Shown one piece after another: positions 1-7,107 of a stretch of DNA of 64,000 nt (positions are counted from its first letter, which is position 1; each line of letters starts with the position of its first letter). The translations under genes and the position numbers were made by a program. The stretch comes from Roseivivax jejudonensis (lineage in GTDB: Bacteria; Pseudomonadota; Alphaproteobacteria; Rhodobacterales; Rhodobacteraceae). The stretch is from NCBI RefSeq assembly GCF_900172265.1, contig NZ_FWFK01000004.1, forward strand, positions 1-64,000. The letters are read 5' to 3'. The notes beneath the pieces are model-generated. The model had not been told where the DNA came from. It did no database searches and worked only from the letters and a program-made list of their open reading frames with translations.

Positions 1-124
1 GCCACTTGTAAAACGTCGGCTCGCTCACGCCGTGCTTCCGACAGAGCTCCGCCGCGCTCAGCCCGGCCTGGTGCTCCTTCAGGATGCCAATGATCTGTTC
101 TTCGCTGAACCTGCTGCGCTTCAT
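1..124 (-). CDS. IS3-family transposase OrfA, N-terminal part
   Basis: The first 41 residues of a transposase subunit are present; the gene continues off the window. The visible start (MKRSRFSEEQIIGILKEH) and the following helix-turn-helix (AELCRKHGVSEPTFYKW) are the classic N-terminal DNA-binding region of IS3-family OrfA proteins (HTH_Tnp_1). OrfA binds the element ends and, after programmed frameshifting with OrfB, forms the active DDE transposase. A purine-rich ribosome site (GAGGAGATGAACG) precedes the ATG at 124. The frameshift region and OrfB are not visible. Confidence 0.85.
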   Translation of the reverse strand, partial: MKRSRFSEEQIIGILKEHQAGLSAAELCRKHGVSEPTFYKW

Positions 125-189
125 CGTTCATCTCCTCTGTCGAGGAACAGACTAACCTCAGAGTGGGGAGGTTTCAGGGGAGCAGGTCA
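1..189 (-). mobile_element. Partial IS3-family insertion sequence, left end
   Basis: The minus strand begins at 189 with a TG-type terminus (TGACCTGCTCCCC...), as found at the ends of many IS3-family elements. About 65 bases later it reaches the start of an OrfA-type transposase gene. The rest of the element lies beyond the window start, so its second end, target duplication and intactness cannot be seen. It sits at the edge of a copper-resistance region, which fits a mobile or mosaic neighbourhood. The terminus was identified by eye; the exact last base is uncertain by a few positions. Confidence 0.75.
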
Positions 190-322
190 GTCGGTTTCTT
201 CAAAGGTCGCGAATGCCGCGAGGGGGTCGAGTTAATTCACTCTCGAGCCTCGCACGTTATACCGCCTTTTCCCTCGGTTTTCGCACCTCTTCCTCCGATG
301 GCGTGCTTGATGCGGCAATCAT

Positions 323-1123
323 TCAGCTGAACAGCATCCACAACATCACGATGGACATGCCCATCATGGCAAGGTTCTCGGTCAGGCTGACGAAGCCGAG
401 CGGCACGTTGGAGCCGCTCCCCACGCAGGCGCATTTCAGCTTGCGCTTGTCGATGTAGACCGCCTTGAAGACGCTCCAGGCGCCAATGGTCGAGATGATC
501 AGCGCCGCCGGTGCGGCGAGCCAAGTCAGCAGCATGCCCGTCATCAGGACGCCCGCTCCAGTCTCGACCCAAGGATAGACGTAGCCGTAGGGCACCCAGC
601 GGCGCGCCATCACATCGTAGTTGAGAAACATGGTGCTGAAGCTCTCGATATCGCGCAGCTTCTGCATGCCGAGCAGGATCATCGAGATCGAGATGAACCA
701 GCCCAGGGTCTGCCACGTGATCGCGCCCAGAAATCCGACCGAAAGCGCGAGCGCCGTTGCCGCAGCGACCGCGAAGAGGTAGATGACCGGCCTGTAGGTC
801 GTCGCCTTCGCATCCCAGTCGGTCAGACGTTCGCGCAGGTCGGTGTAGCCGCCTACGCGCTCGCCCTCGATCCAGATCTGAGGCGTCGTCTTGACCGAAT
901 GGGCTTCCATGAAGGCGTCCACCTCTGAACGATCGCGGAAGAGGCGGTCGTCAATCTCGTAGCCCTTGGACCGCAGGAGCCAGCGCGCCTTCTGCCCGGA
1001 CGGGCAGAGATGGTCCGGCAACGCCATGCGATAGAGCACGGCCGTCTTGCCGGTCGCGGCGGCGGCGGGGTCGGTCGAGACTTCGGAGACGTCGCGGGTG
1101 TCGGCAAGGATGTCCTTGGGCAT
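323..1123 (-). CDS. Glutaredoxin-MauE fusion membrane protein
   Basis: The protein has 266 residues. Residues about 26-105 form a glutaredoxin-like domain with a CPSG site at 40-43 (one catalytic cysteine instead of CPYC), a TTPQIW cis-proline segment near 79-84 and the GGYTDL glutathione-binding turn. Residues about 111-264 hold four to five hydrophobic helices of the MauE/DoxX-like type, with a short cysteine pair (CAC, 231-233) between the last helices. MauE proteins are linked to disulfide chemistry in the periplasm; the fusion suggests thiol reductant moved across or delivered at the inner membrane. It is divergent from csoR with the CsoR-type operator between, so copper control is likely. 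The exact substrate is unknown. Confidence 0.8.
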   Translation of the reverse strand: MPKDILADTRDVSEVSTDPAAAATGKTAVLYRMALPDHLCPSGQKARWLLRSKGYEIDDRLFRDRSEVDAFMEAHSVKTTPQIWIEGERVGGYTDLRERLTDWDAKATTYRPVIYLFAVAAATALALSVGFLGAITWQTLGWFISISMILLGMQKLRDIESFSTMFLNYDVMARRWVPYGYVYPWVETGAGVLMTGMLLTWLAAPAALIISTIGAWSVFKAVYIDKRKLKCACVGSGSNVPLGFVSLTENLAMMGMSIVMLWMLFS

Positions 1124-1202
1124 AGAGTTCTCTTTCGTGTCGGTGCTCGATGTGGGGCGTCTCGGGGGCCGCAGTGCAGTCGCGCCATTGTGTAACTTTC
1201 AC

Positions 1203-1219
1203 ATACCCCCATAGGGTAT
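1203..1219. promoter_or_regulatory. Candidate CsoR operator between the Grx-MauE gene and csoR
   Basis: An inverted repeat ATACCC-CCATA-GGGTAT matches the known style of CsoR/RcnR-family operators (TACCCC...GGGGTA). It lies between two divergent genes. On the plus strand a -35-like TTGTGT (1188-1193) and a -10-like TAGGGT (1212-1217) are 18 bases apart, so repressor binding would cover the csoR promoter. A related site occurs at 4628-4644. Confidence 0.75.
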
Positions 1220-1294
1220 ATAAACAACCCGGTGCCGGAAACGGTTCCGTTTCCACGCTCGACATTCGCACCGACAGGCCGTCTAAGGAGACCC

Positions 1295-1567
1295 ATGCAC
1301 GAGAACCGCGACGCCACGCTCAAGCGCCTCAAGCGACTGGAGGGCCAAGTCCGGGGGATCGCCCGGATGGTCGAGGAGGACCGCTATTGTGTTGACGTGC
1401 TCACGCAGATCGCCGCCGTGCGTGCGGCGCTTAAAGGCGTCGAGAAGCTCGTGATCGACGACCACGCGGCGCACTGCATCGAGGACGCGCTCGCCTCTGG
1501 CGACCGCGCGGACCAGCGGGCCAAGTTCACCGAGCTATTGGCGCTTCTCGACAAGGCGCGGAGCTAA
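1295..1567 (+). CDS. csoR: CsoR-family copper-sensing repressor
   Basis: This is a 90-residue all-helical DUF156 (CsoR/RcnR/FrmR) protein. C32, H57 and C61 keep the spacing of the Cu(I)-binding Cys-His-Cys triad of CsoR (25 then 4 residues), which favours copper over the formaldehyde or nickel members. The start at 1295 is chosen because TAAGGAG lies 5 bases upstream; a longer reading from 1232 would run through the promoter region. Apo-CsoR represses and Cu(I) releases it. The operator at 1203-1219 suggests autoregulation. Its stop overlaps the stop of the convergent gene ending at 1564. Confidence 0.88.
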   Translation: MHENRDATLKRLKRLEGQVRGIARMVEEDRYCVDVLTQIAAVRAALKGVEKLVIDDHAAHCIEDALASGDRADQRAKFTELLALLDKARS

Positions 1568-1959
1568 CCCGCCTTTCGCCAGGGGCGTGCGACCAGAAGC
1601 CACGCGCCCAGAACGACATCCACGCCGAGACAGAACGGCCCCCACCAGCGCGGGGCTGGGCCGTTGGGCACCGCGTGAACCGCAATGTCGAACAGTCCGT
1701 GCCCGATCATGGCGATCGCCACGAGCATCAGCCCGAACCGGTGCCCAATCACCGCGGCGGCGAGAAAGGCGAGCGCAATGGCGCCATGCAGCGCGATCTC
1801 GCGGCCGGTCCCGTTCTCGACGGCGAATACCGGGTAGAAGAGCGCGATGGCCGACAGGAGGATCGGTCCGGTGGCGCGGTCGCGATCCATGCCGGTGATG
1901 CGCAGAAGGCCGATGGTGGCAGCTCCGAAGAGCAGACCGGCGAGAAGCGGCGCCAGCAT
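1564..1959 (-). CDS. Small integral membrane protein, DUF6010-like
   Basis: The 131-residue protein has four hydrophobic segments (about 3-20, 32-48, 56-90, 108-125), a short charged loop after the first helix and several membrane-embedded histidines and glycines (HGAIAL, GHGLFD). The general pattern resembles the DUF6010 family of unknown function; that link is from memory and should be checked. It is the last gene of the minus-strand copper operon (from 4621 down), 92 bases after copD, so a role in copper handling is inferred only from position. Confidence 0.7.
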   Translation of the reverse strand: MLAPLLAGLLFGAATIGLLRITGMDRDRATGPILLSAIALFYPVFAVENGTGREIALHGAIALAFLAAAVIGHRFGLMLVAIAMIGHGLFDIAVHAVPNGPAPRWWGPFCLGVDVVLGAWLLVARPWRKAG

Positions 1960-2051
1960 CGGTCAGCCGGCCCCGAACCGCCGTTTCAGGGGCGACATGC
2001 GGCGGCGGCCCGGAGTCTCGGCGGGGCATGTCATGTCGCCATGCACGGGCA

Positions 2052-2930
2052 TCACAGGTTGACCGGCGGCGTCGTGACCGTGGTGATCGCGGCCGTTGCG
2101 ACGAGGATCGCCGCGACGGCGGCGCCTTCGAGCGCGATGGACCGGCGCAGGGCCGATGCGGCGCCCGGCTCGGCGGTTTCGAGCGCGGGCACGAGCCGCC
2201 ATTTGTTCAGGGCGGCGAGACCGAGGAGGCCCGTAACCATGGCCACCTTGACGATCAGACCCCAGCCGTAGGCGGTGCCAAAGAGCTCGGGCAGCGAGCC
2301 CGCGAGGAGCCAAGCGAGACCGATGCCCGCGAGGGCGAGCACGGCGACGAAGGCCGATGCGACGCGCCCGAAGCGGTGCAGCAGCGGCACACCGCCCGGA
2401 TCACGGGCCGCGCGGCTGAGCGGCGCCAGCGCCCCGACCCAGAGGGCCGCCGCAAGCAGGTGCAGGACCAGCAGACCGGCGAGGGCCGCGCGCGGTTCGC
2501 CGAGGCTGTGCCCGACCTGCGCGTAGGAGCCCGCCACCGCCACGGCACCGCCGAGCGCGATCCAGAGCCATGCACCGGGCAGCAGGACGGCAAGGATCGC
2601 CGCCTCGCCCAGCCCCCGCCAGAGCGCGGCGGCGCCGAGCGGGCTCTGCCAGACGAAGCTCAGCATGGTGGGGTCGGTCGCGCCGTCCCACCCCATGCCG
2701 GAGACGCGCGCCGCGCGGATGCCGAAGCGCGCCGCCAGAACGGCGAGCCCGACGAGCGCGGCGCCCGCCGCGATCCGCCGCGCAAGACGCAGCACCTCCG
2801 GTTCGGCGAGGCGCGAGAAGACGGCTGAGAAGAGCACGCCCCCCATCGCCAGGAGCGCGGCGGCATAGCCGGCGGCCTTTACGGCGATGGCGAGCACCGT
2901 CAGTGCGTCGATGGGGGCGAGGCCGCTCAC
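2052..2930 (-). CDS. copD: Copper resistance membrane protein CopD
   Basis: The 292-residue inner-membrane protein has eight predicted helices, the size and pattern of the CopD family that moves copper across the inner membrane together with periplasmic CopC. Conserved-looking histidines lie in helical contexts (QVGHSLGEP, LVLHLLAA), as does an HRFGR turn. Its ATG overlaps the copC stop by four bases (ATGA, 2927-2930), so the two are translationally coupled. No CopA or CopB genes accompany the pair, so the net direction of copper transport is not settled by context. Confidence 0.9.
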   Translation of the reverse strand: MSGLAPIDALTVLAIAVKAAGYAAALLAMGGVLFSAVFSRLAEPEVLRLARRIAAGAALVGLAVLAARFGIRAARVSGMGWDGATDPTMLSFVWQSPLGAAALWRGLGEAAILAVLLPGAWLWIALGGAVAVAGSYAQVGHSLGEPRAALAGLLVLHLLAAALWVGALAPLSRAARDPGGVPLLHRFGRVASAFVAVLALAGIGLAWLLAGSLPELFGTAYGWGLIVKVAMVTGLLGLAALNKWRLVPALETAEPGAASALRRSIALEGAAVAAILVATAAITTVTTPPVNL

Positions 2931-3271
2931 TCCGATACGGTGAATTCAAAACCGCCCTGCATCGGATGTCCGTCCGCGGCCATGCCGCGCCAGTCGAGCC
3001 GGTAGCTGCCGGGTGCCAGGGGCTCCACGGGCGCGGCGCGGAACTCGGTGGCAGGCTCCATGCCGGTCTCGCGCTCGAGTCTCACCTCGTCGCCGTCCGA
3101 GGTCAGCGCCACCGAAACGATCCGCATCGGGTCGTCGAAGCGCAGCGTCAGCTCCGCCACCTCGGCGACGGTTGCGCCATCGGCCGGGATCGTCGCTTCC
3201 GATTTCGAATGGGCCGAGGCAGCGGTGCCGAGAACGGCCAGCAGCAGGGCGAGTGTCGTGGTTCGGGTCAT
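2927..3271 (-). CDS. copC: Periplasmic copper-binding protein CopC
   Basis: This 114-residue precursor has a clear Sec signal (residues 1-20, cleavage after ASA) that leaves His21 as the mature N-terminus, the Cu(II)-binding position of CopC proteins. The C-terminal DGHPMQGGFEFTV segment is the family signature and supplies the second copper histidine. The methionine-rich Cu(I) site of some CopCs is not evident, suggesting a Cu(II)-only type. It sits between the cytochrome c and copD genes. Confidence 0.92.
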   Translation of the reverse strand: MTRTTTLALLLAVLGTAASAHSKSEATIPADGATVAEVAELTLRFDDPMRIVSVALTSDGDEVRLERETGMEPATEFRAAPVEPLAPGSYRLDWRGMAADGHPMQGGFEFTVSE

Positions 3272-3304
3272 TGATATCCTCCGGAAACGCGGTCTTGGCC
3301 GCGT

Positions 3305-3760
3305 CTATTCGTTGATGGTGTCATGATGGGCCCGCACCTCGGCGGGCCAGGTCGATTTGATGTAGGAGAGCACGGCTACGATCTCATCGTCCGTCAGCAA
3401 GCCGTCGAAGGCCGGCATGCCCGAGGACGGCGGGTCTTCCATGAGCCCCGCGAGACCGTGCTTGGTCAGCGTGAAGAGCGTCGCGTCGTCGTGGTGCCAG
3501 GTGTGCCCCGAGGCATCGTGCGGCGGTGCGGGCCGCAGACCGTCCGGCCCCGGCGCGCGCCAGTCCGGCTGACCCTCCAGCGCGGCCCCGTGACAGGAGG
3601 CGCATTCGGCGGCGTAGATATCCGCCCCGGCCGCGACGATGGCCGCGTCGTCCGGCGCGAGGCGCACCTCTCCCGCCCCGGCGGGACGGAAGAGGACCGT
3701 CACCGCTACGGCGCCGGCCACGACCATAGCGCCGGCCAGGAGGGCCCAATGGCGCCACAT
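3305..3760 (-). CDS. Membrane-anchored or secreted mono-haem cytochrome c
   Basis: A 151-residue protein with one N-terminal hydrophobic stretch (residues 6-24) that may be an uncleaved anchor, then a class I cytochrome c domain: CASCH haem motif at 53-57 and a likely axial methionine in SGMPAFDGLLTDDEI. Extra histidines (HTWHHDD) stand between the two. It begins one base after the DUF411 stop and ends 33 bases before copC, so it is inside the copper operon. An electron-transfer partner for periplasmic Cu(I)/Cu(II) redox chemistry is an inference; no partner oxidase is encoded here. Confidence 0.88.
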   Translation of the reverse strand: MWRHWALLAGAMVVAGAVAVTVLFRPAGAGEVRLAPDDAAIVAAGADIYAAECASCHGAALEGQPDWRAPGPDGLRPAPPHDASGHTWHHDDATLFTLTKHGLAGLMEDPPSSGMPAFDGLLTDDEIVAVLSYIKSTWPAEVRAHHDTINE

Positions 3761-3761
3761 G

Positions 3762-4229
3762 TCAGCCCGCGAACGGCTGTGCCGTCCCGGCGCGGTAATA
3801 TACCTGCCCCGCGCCCGCAGCGCCGCCGAAGGCGATCACGTCGAAGCGCGCCGACGGATCGTCGCCCATGCCGGGCGAGCCCATCGGCATGCCCGGCACG
3901 GCGAGGCCGGCAATATCGGGGCGGTCTCGCAGCACCGCCTCCAGCGCCTCGAACGGCACATGTCCTTCGAACACATAGCCCTCGGCCTCGACCGTATGGC
4001 AGGAGGCCAGCCCCTGCGGCACGCCGAGCGCCGCCTTCTCAGCCTCGGGGTCGGTCAGTTCGCTGACGGTCACCGAAAAACCGCGCGCACGGGCGAGGTC
4101 CGCCCAGGCGTGGCAGCACCCGCAGGACGGTGCGGTGTGAACGTGCATCGCGGTCGCCGCCCGCGCGGGCAAGGCCGCGATGGAGAGCGAGGCGGCGGCG
4201 AAAGCGAGAAAGTCGCGTCGATTGGTCAT
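3762..4229 (-). CDS. DUF411 periplasmic metal-binding protein
   Basis: The 155-residue precursor starts with an RRDFLAFAAAS stretch that resembles a Tat signal, cleaved near residue 24. The mature part carries the DUF411 hallmark HTAPSCGCC (CGCC at 36-39), ASCHTVEAEGYVFEGHVP and a late GMPMGSPGM loop, together a cysteine, histidine and methionine set fitting copper. DUF411 proteins recur in copper and silver resistance loci; their exact role is not established. The start at 4229 was chosen over longer readings because it gives the signal peptide directly. Confidence 0.88.
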   Translation of the reverse strand: MTNRRDFLAFAAASLSIAALPARAATAMHVHTAPSCGCCHAWADLARARGFSVTVSELTDPEAEKAALGVPQGLASCHTVEAEGYVFEGHVPFEALEAVLRDRPDIAGLAVPGMPMGSPGMGDDPSARFDVIAFGGAAGAGQVYYRAGTAQPFAG

Positions 4230-4282
4230 GGAACGGGTCCTTTTGCGTGAGGTCTGAGTGGATCGCCCCGGCGGAGCGGTGG

Positions 4283-4621
4283 TCAGACCTTCGGAGGGCC
4301 GGTCGGTGGCGCCGTGTCGCGCCCACGAAGGACCAGAGGCGCACAATGGATCGACCGGCCCGCAAGCGAACCGCTCGAAGCGACAAGCACTGCGGCGGAG
4401 AACGTCGCATCCAGAAGACACGTGCCGCCCGACGCGCCGCCGAGGACATCGCAGCACTCGGCGAGGTCCGATAGCGCTTCAATCGCGTCGGTATGGCTCG
4501 CCGTCGCGATGGGATGGTGCGCGGCAGTCGGCGCCCAATGTTCGGATGCATGTAATGCCGAGGCGGCAGCAATTCCCGTCAACACGGCGGCGAGCAGCAA
4601 GGACATGATCAAACGGGCCAT
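4283..4621 (-). CDS. Small secreted His/Cys protein, first gene of the copper operon
   Basis: The 112-residue product has a signal-like N-terminus (MARLIMSLLLAAVLTGIAAA) followed by a short region with several histidines (HASEHW, HHPIA, SHTD) and cysteines (AECC, GGTC, HCAP). The family was not recognised. The ATG at 4621 is favoured because upstream sequence is promoter-like and the signal begins here; a second ATG at 4606 is possible. A CsoR-like operator ends 7 bases upstream. Placement as first gene suggests a periplasmic copper-binding or sensing accessory, by context only. Confidence 0.65.
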   Translation of the reverse strand: MARLIMSLLLAAVLTGIAAASALHASEHWAPTAAHHPIATASHTDAIEALSDLAECCDVLGGASGGTCLLDATFSAAVLVASSGSLAGRSIHCAPLVLRGRDTAPPTGPPKV

Positions 4622-4627
4622 GCCGGA

Positions 4628-4657
4628 ATACCTACAAGGGGTATCCGGGTCGCGCAA
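4628..4657 (-). promoter_or_regulatory. Predicted promoter with second CsoR-type operator
   Basis: On the minus strand, TTGCGC (4652-4657) and TAGGTA (4629-4634) are 17 bases apart, a good sigma-70 spacing. The palindrome ATACCCC-TTGT-AGGTAT (4628-4644) overlies spacer and -10, in the same promoter geometry as the site at 1203-1219. This would place the six-gene copper operon (4621 down to 1564) under CsoR. Confidence 0.65.
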
Positions 4658-4664
4658 CCGCCCC

Positions 4665-5222
4665 TCAGTGAGCGTGCGGCGATCCGCCCGTGGCGATTGC
4701 CAGATGATGCGCGCGATGATGATCCTGGCTCGCCATAAGGCCGAAGAAACCGAGCGCGTGAATGCGCTCGACCGTCGCCGCATCATCGGAGGTCACCGTC
4801 AGGATGGCGCCATCCTCCGTCGCCTCGCCTTGCGCGGTCCAGGAGGTGTCTGCCGAGAGCTGCTTGGCGTGTGCGGGCACCATGCGCCCGAGGGCGGCGG
4901 CGGTCGCTGCATCGCCCCTCGCGACGGCCTGCAGGCCGTTCGGCAGCCGTGTTACCTGCACTTCGGCACGGGTGGCGAGCAGGTCCATGTCCACAAGGTG
5001 CTCCCGCAGGGCACTCAGATCGACCGAAGACCAATCGGTCGCGGGATCGACCTCAAGCAGCGCCACCACTTCTGTAAGCGCGGCGAACGCGCCCTGTCCG
5101 GGCTCGGAGAGCGTCGTCTCAGCGTCCGCGGCGTGGCCCTGTCCCATCGCGTGGTCATGCTGTGCCAAGACAGGGGTGGATAGCACGATCAGGAGGATCG
5201 GTGCGGAATGGAAAACGGGCAT
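4665..5222 (-). CDS. His/Met-rich secreted protein of unknown function
   Basis: The 185-residue precursor has a Sec signal (cleavage near AQ at 20-21), a metal-binding-like N-terminus (HDHAMGQGHAAD) and an extreme C-terminus rich in histidine (DHHRAHHLAIA, SPHAH). The middle is a compact alpha/beta region with no motif recognised. Upstream alternatives exist to 5390, but only the start at 5222 gives a signal peptide. It lies 43 bases upstream of the copper operon promoter and is divergent from the Crp/Fnr-type gene, 60 bases away. A periplasmic copper buffer is a reasonable guess, not shown. Confidence 0.72.
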   Translation of the reverse strand: MPVFHSAPILLIVLSTPVLAQHDHAMGQGHAADAETTLSEPGQGAFAALTEVVALLEVDPATDWSSVDLSALREHLVDMDLLATRAEVQVTRLPNGLQAVARGDAATAAALGRMVPAHAKQLSADTSWTAQGEATEDGAILTVTSDDAATVERIHALGFFGLMASQDHHRAHHLAIATGGSPHAH

Positions 5223-5282
5223 GGTGCGGCCTTTGCTGTCGCTGCGGTCTGCCGAGAATTGCATGAACCGGGTAGCGAGGAC

Positions 5283-5816
5283 ATGATCACGATCATGCCA
5301 AATGTCTGGACCTCCGCTTTCGCCGAGGCCCCGGAGCGCGCGCTGTCGGCAGGGGCGGCGCTGTTCCGCCGGGGCGATCCGGTGCGTCATCTCTATCTGG
5401 TGCGCGCGGGGTGCGTTGCCCTGCGCCGCGCTTTGGCCGATGGCGGTTCGCTAACTCTCAACGTGGCGCGCGAAGGCGACGTTGTCGCACCAGCCTCGCT
5501 CTGGTCCGACGTCACGCATTGCGACGCGATCGTTGAAACCGAGGTGCGCCTTGCGACGCTGACCGCGCAGGCCGCGCGCGACTGGCTCGGCGCATCGCCC
5601 GCCACGGCAGCGCTTGCAGAGACGGCCCGCGAAGTTCATGCCCTTCGCGCCCGCGTGGAAGTGCTGCGCCTGCGCAGACTTGCGGATCGGCTCGACGCCT
5701 ATTTGGACCTCTACAGACCGCCCGAGTCAGGTGGTTGGGTTCACGTCGCAGACTGGATTGGAGTCACGCCCGCCGCGCTCTACCGCGAACTCGGACAGCG
5801 GCGTGATACGAAGTGA
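5283..5816 (+). CDS. Crp/Fnr-superfamily regulator, short form
   Basis: A 177-residue protein with an N-terminal cyclic-nucleotide-type beta-roll (FRRGDPVRHLYLVRAGCVAL, GSLTLNVAREGDVVAP), the long dimer helix (TAREVHALRARVEVLRLRRLADRL) and a compact C-terminal winged helix (VHVADWIGVTPAALYREL). It lacks the N-terminal cysteine cluster of FNR, so it is not an iron-sulfur sensor; the signal is unknown. It is divergent from the His-rich secreted gene. GAGG just upstream supports the ATG at 5283, although a TGAT-N4-ATCA palindrome overlaps this start and a start at 5295 cannot be excluded. Confidence 0.82.
   Translation: MITIMPNVWTSAFAEAPERALSAGAALFRRGDPVRHLYLVRAGCVALRRALADGGSLTLNVAREGDVVAPASLWSDVTHCDAIVETEVRLATLTAQAARDWLGASPATAALAETAREVHALRARVEVLRLRRLADRLDAYLDLYRPPESGGWVHVADWIGVTPAALYRELGQRRDTK
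5284..5295. promoter_or_regulatory. FNR/CRP-type palindrome overlapping the regulator start
   Basis: CATGATC-AC-GATCATG (5282-5297) is a perfect palindrome whose core TGAT-N4-ATCA has the half-sites and spacing used by FNR-like regulators. It sits at the start codon of a Crp/Fnr-family gene, so self-repression is plausible. It may also be a coincidence of coding sequence. Confidence 0.4.
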
Positions 5817-6111
5817 CCCATTCCGATAAGAACCCATGGCTCGATATTCATGCATTCGGAGCCAAAGGAGATGGTGCCTTCTTCATGAAGGCCCTCTCTC
5901 CAACCGACGGAACGGGACGCAGCGTGAGATCGAGCGCCGTCCTGGCCTCGTTCGGAGCCGCCCCCCGGGCCGTGGAGGTGATGACACCTCTATCCTGGCG
6001 ACCGAACGCGCTCGATCACCGGCGCACTTGCCCGAAGACATGCCTGCACTCATATGCGGCGAGCTTTTCGGCGGATGCTGCGGCGGCTCAATACTTACAG
6101 AGGGATACCGA
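5817..6111. other. Intergenic, no gene seen
   Basis: Nothing convincing lies between the Crp-type regulator and the broken small gene. Open frames here have proline/arginine-rich, non-protein-like translations on both strands and no ribosome site. Confidence 0.5.
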
Positions 6112-6386
6112 ATGATCATCTCCTTGCGCCGCAAAGCACAGATGTAAGCGGTGGCATTCGTCCTGGCACTTTGCACCATGCCCACCCTGGCGCAAGCGAC
6201 CGCGACTCATGGTGAGAGTCACGACGGTATAGCCGGACATCAAGCCGGGACGGCGTATTCGGACGCAATGGATCCAATGATGCAGGCGATGCACGCGCGA
6301 AAGAAACGCTGTCGCCCCTCGAGTTCGAGCGGCAGCAGAAACTGAGGCACGAGGGCGCCTTAGAAACGCGGGGCTATTCAGCGTGA
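6112..6386 (+). pseudogene. Broken small secreted Met/His protein
   Basis: Reading from ATG 6112 gives a positively charged start (MIISLRRKAQM), then a TAA at 6145-6147. The same frame continues as a hydrophobic signal (AVAFVLALCTMPTLAQA) and a His/Met-rich segment (HGESHDG, MDPMMQAMHA). Near 6300 protein-like coding jumps frame to KETLSPLEFERQQKLRHEGA and ends at 6386. One nonsense and one frameshift together explain the pattern; a GTG start at 6151 would rescue only a 64-residue product. The family is not recognised; it lies in the copper neighbourhood and may be a lost periplasmic metal protein. Confidence 0.45.
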
Positions 6387-6436
6387 ACTCCAGTCCTGAC
6401 GGCCCGGATCTCTAGTGTTGGCATGAGCTTGCGCGC

Positions 6437-7009
6437 TCAGTGTGCGCGCTGTGACACGGCCGTGATCCGCGAGATGGGCGCACCCGCCAGGTCTCCGTGT
6501 TTGCGAACTGTGTCCCGTGAGTCCGCACGGTAAATGCAGTAAGTGCCTTCGTCGGTGAGATAGGAGTGATCCCACTCGATGGCGTCGCCCAGTTCGGCAA
6601 TCGCCGCGTTGGATCCCGCTGAGATGGCGCGCCACCGTTCCATTCCGAATGTGCCGACACCCGGGATCGGTCTCTCGATCACGAAGACGTCGTGGCCCTC
6701 CCGCACCGCATCGCGGGCTGGCGCACCGCCGCCGATCACGGGCGAGTTGACGAACATGACCCTGGAGACCTTTTCCGGTTCGATCGCGGCGGCCGCAAGG
6801 AACTGCGACAGCATCCCTGCGTCCTCGGCGGTGAATACGGCATAGGAGTCAGGTCCGGCAGACAGCGTTTCGTCCAGCGTCACGCCGTGACTGGACATGA
6901 GGCCCTCGGGAGGCGCAGCGAGTTCGGCGTCGAGTTCCACCACGAACTGATCAGCGAATACGGGCGGAGCGACCAAGAGCGCGACGCACCAGGCGAGAGA
7001 CGTGTTCAT
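6437..7009 (-). CDS. Secreted DUF4242-containing protein, two-domain form
   Basis: The 190-residue precursor starts with a signal (MNTSLAWCVALLVAPPVFA) and contains two tandem alpha/beta halves. The second (from about DVFVIERPIPGVG through SYLTDEGTYCIYRADSRDTVRKHGDLAGAPISRI) is a DUF4242 domain, related to the nickel-binding SCO4226 type. The first (DQFVVELDAELAAPP...) appears to be a degenerate copy of the same fold. DUF4242 proteins are usually cytoplasmic single domains, so secretion and duplication are unusual. Divergent from a LysR regulator 98 bases away, its likely controller. Confidence 0.75.
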   Translation of the reverse strand: MNTSLAWCVALLVAPPVFADQFVVELDAELAAPPEGLMSSHGVTLDETLSAGPDSYAVFTAEDAGMLSQFLAAAAIEPEKVSRVMFVNSPVIGGGAPARDAVREGHDVFVIERPIPGVGTFGMERWRAISAGSNAAIAELGDAIEWDHSYLTDEGTYCIYRADSRDTVRKHGDLAGAPISRITAVSQRAH

Positions 7010-7107
7010 GGGTCCGTTCCTCCCTTGAAGATACAACTCAGAGTAGCGGAGGATCGTGCAAATACTTATGCTGATACTGGATAACACCTGTCAGGAAAGT
7101 CGACAGA

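Noticed and set aside
1963-2050. Possible very short gene between copD and the DUF6010-like gene (MPVHGDMTCPAETPG...)
   Set aside because: About 29 codons, no ribosome site and no conserved-looking motif; kept as spacer.
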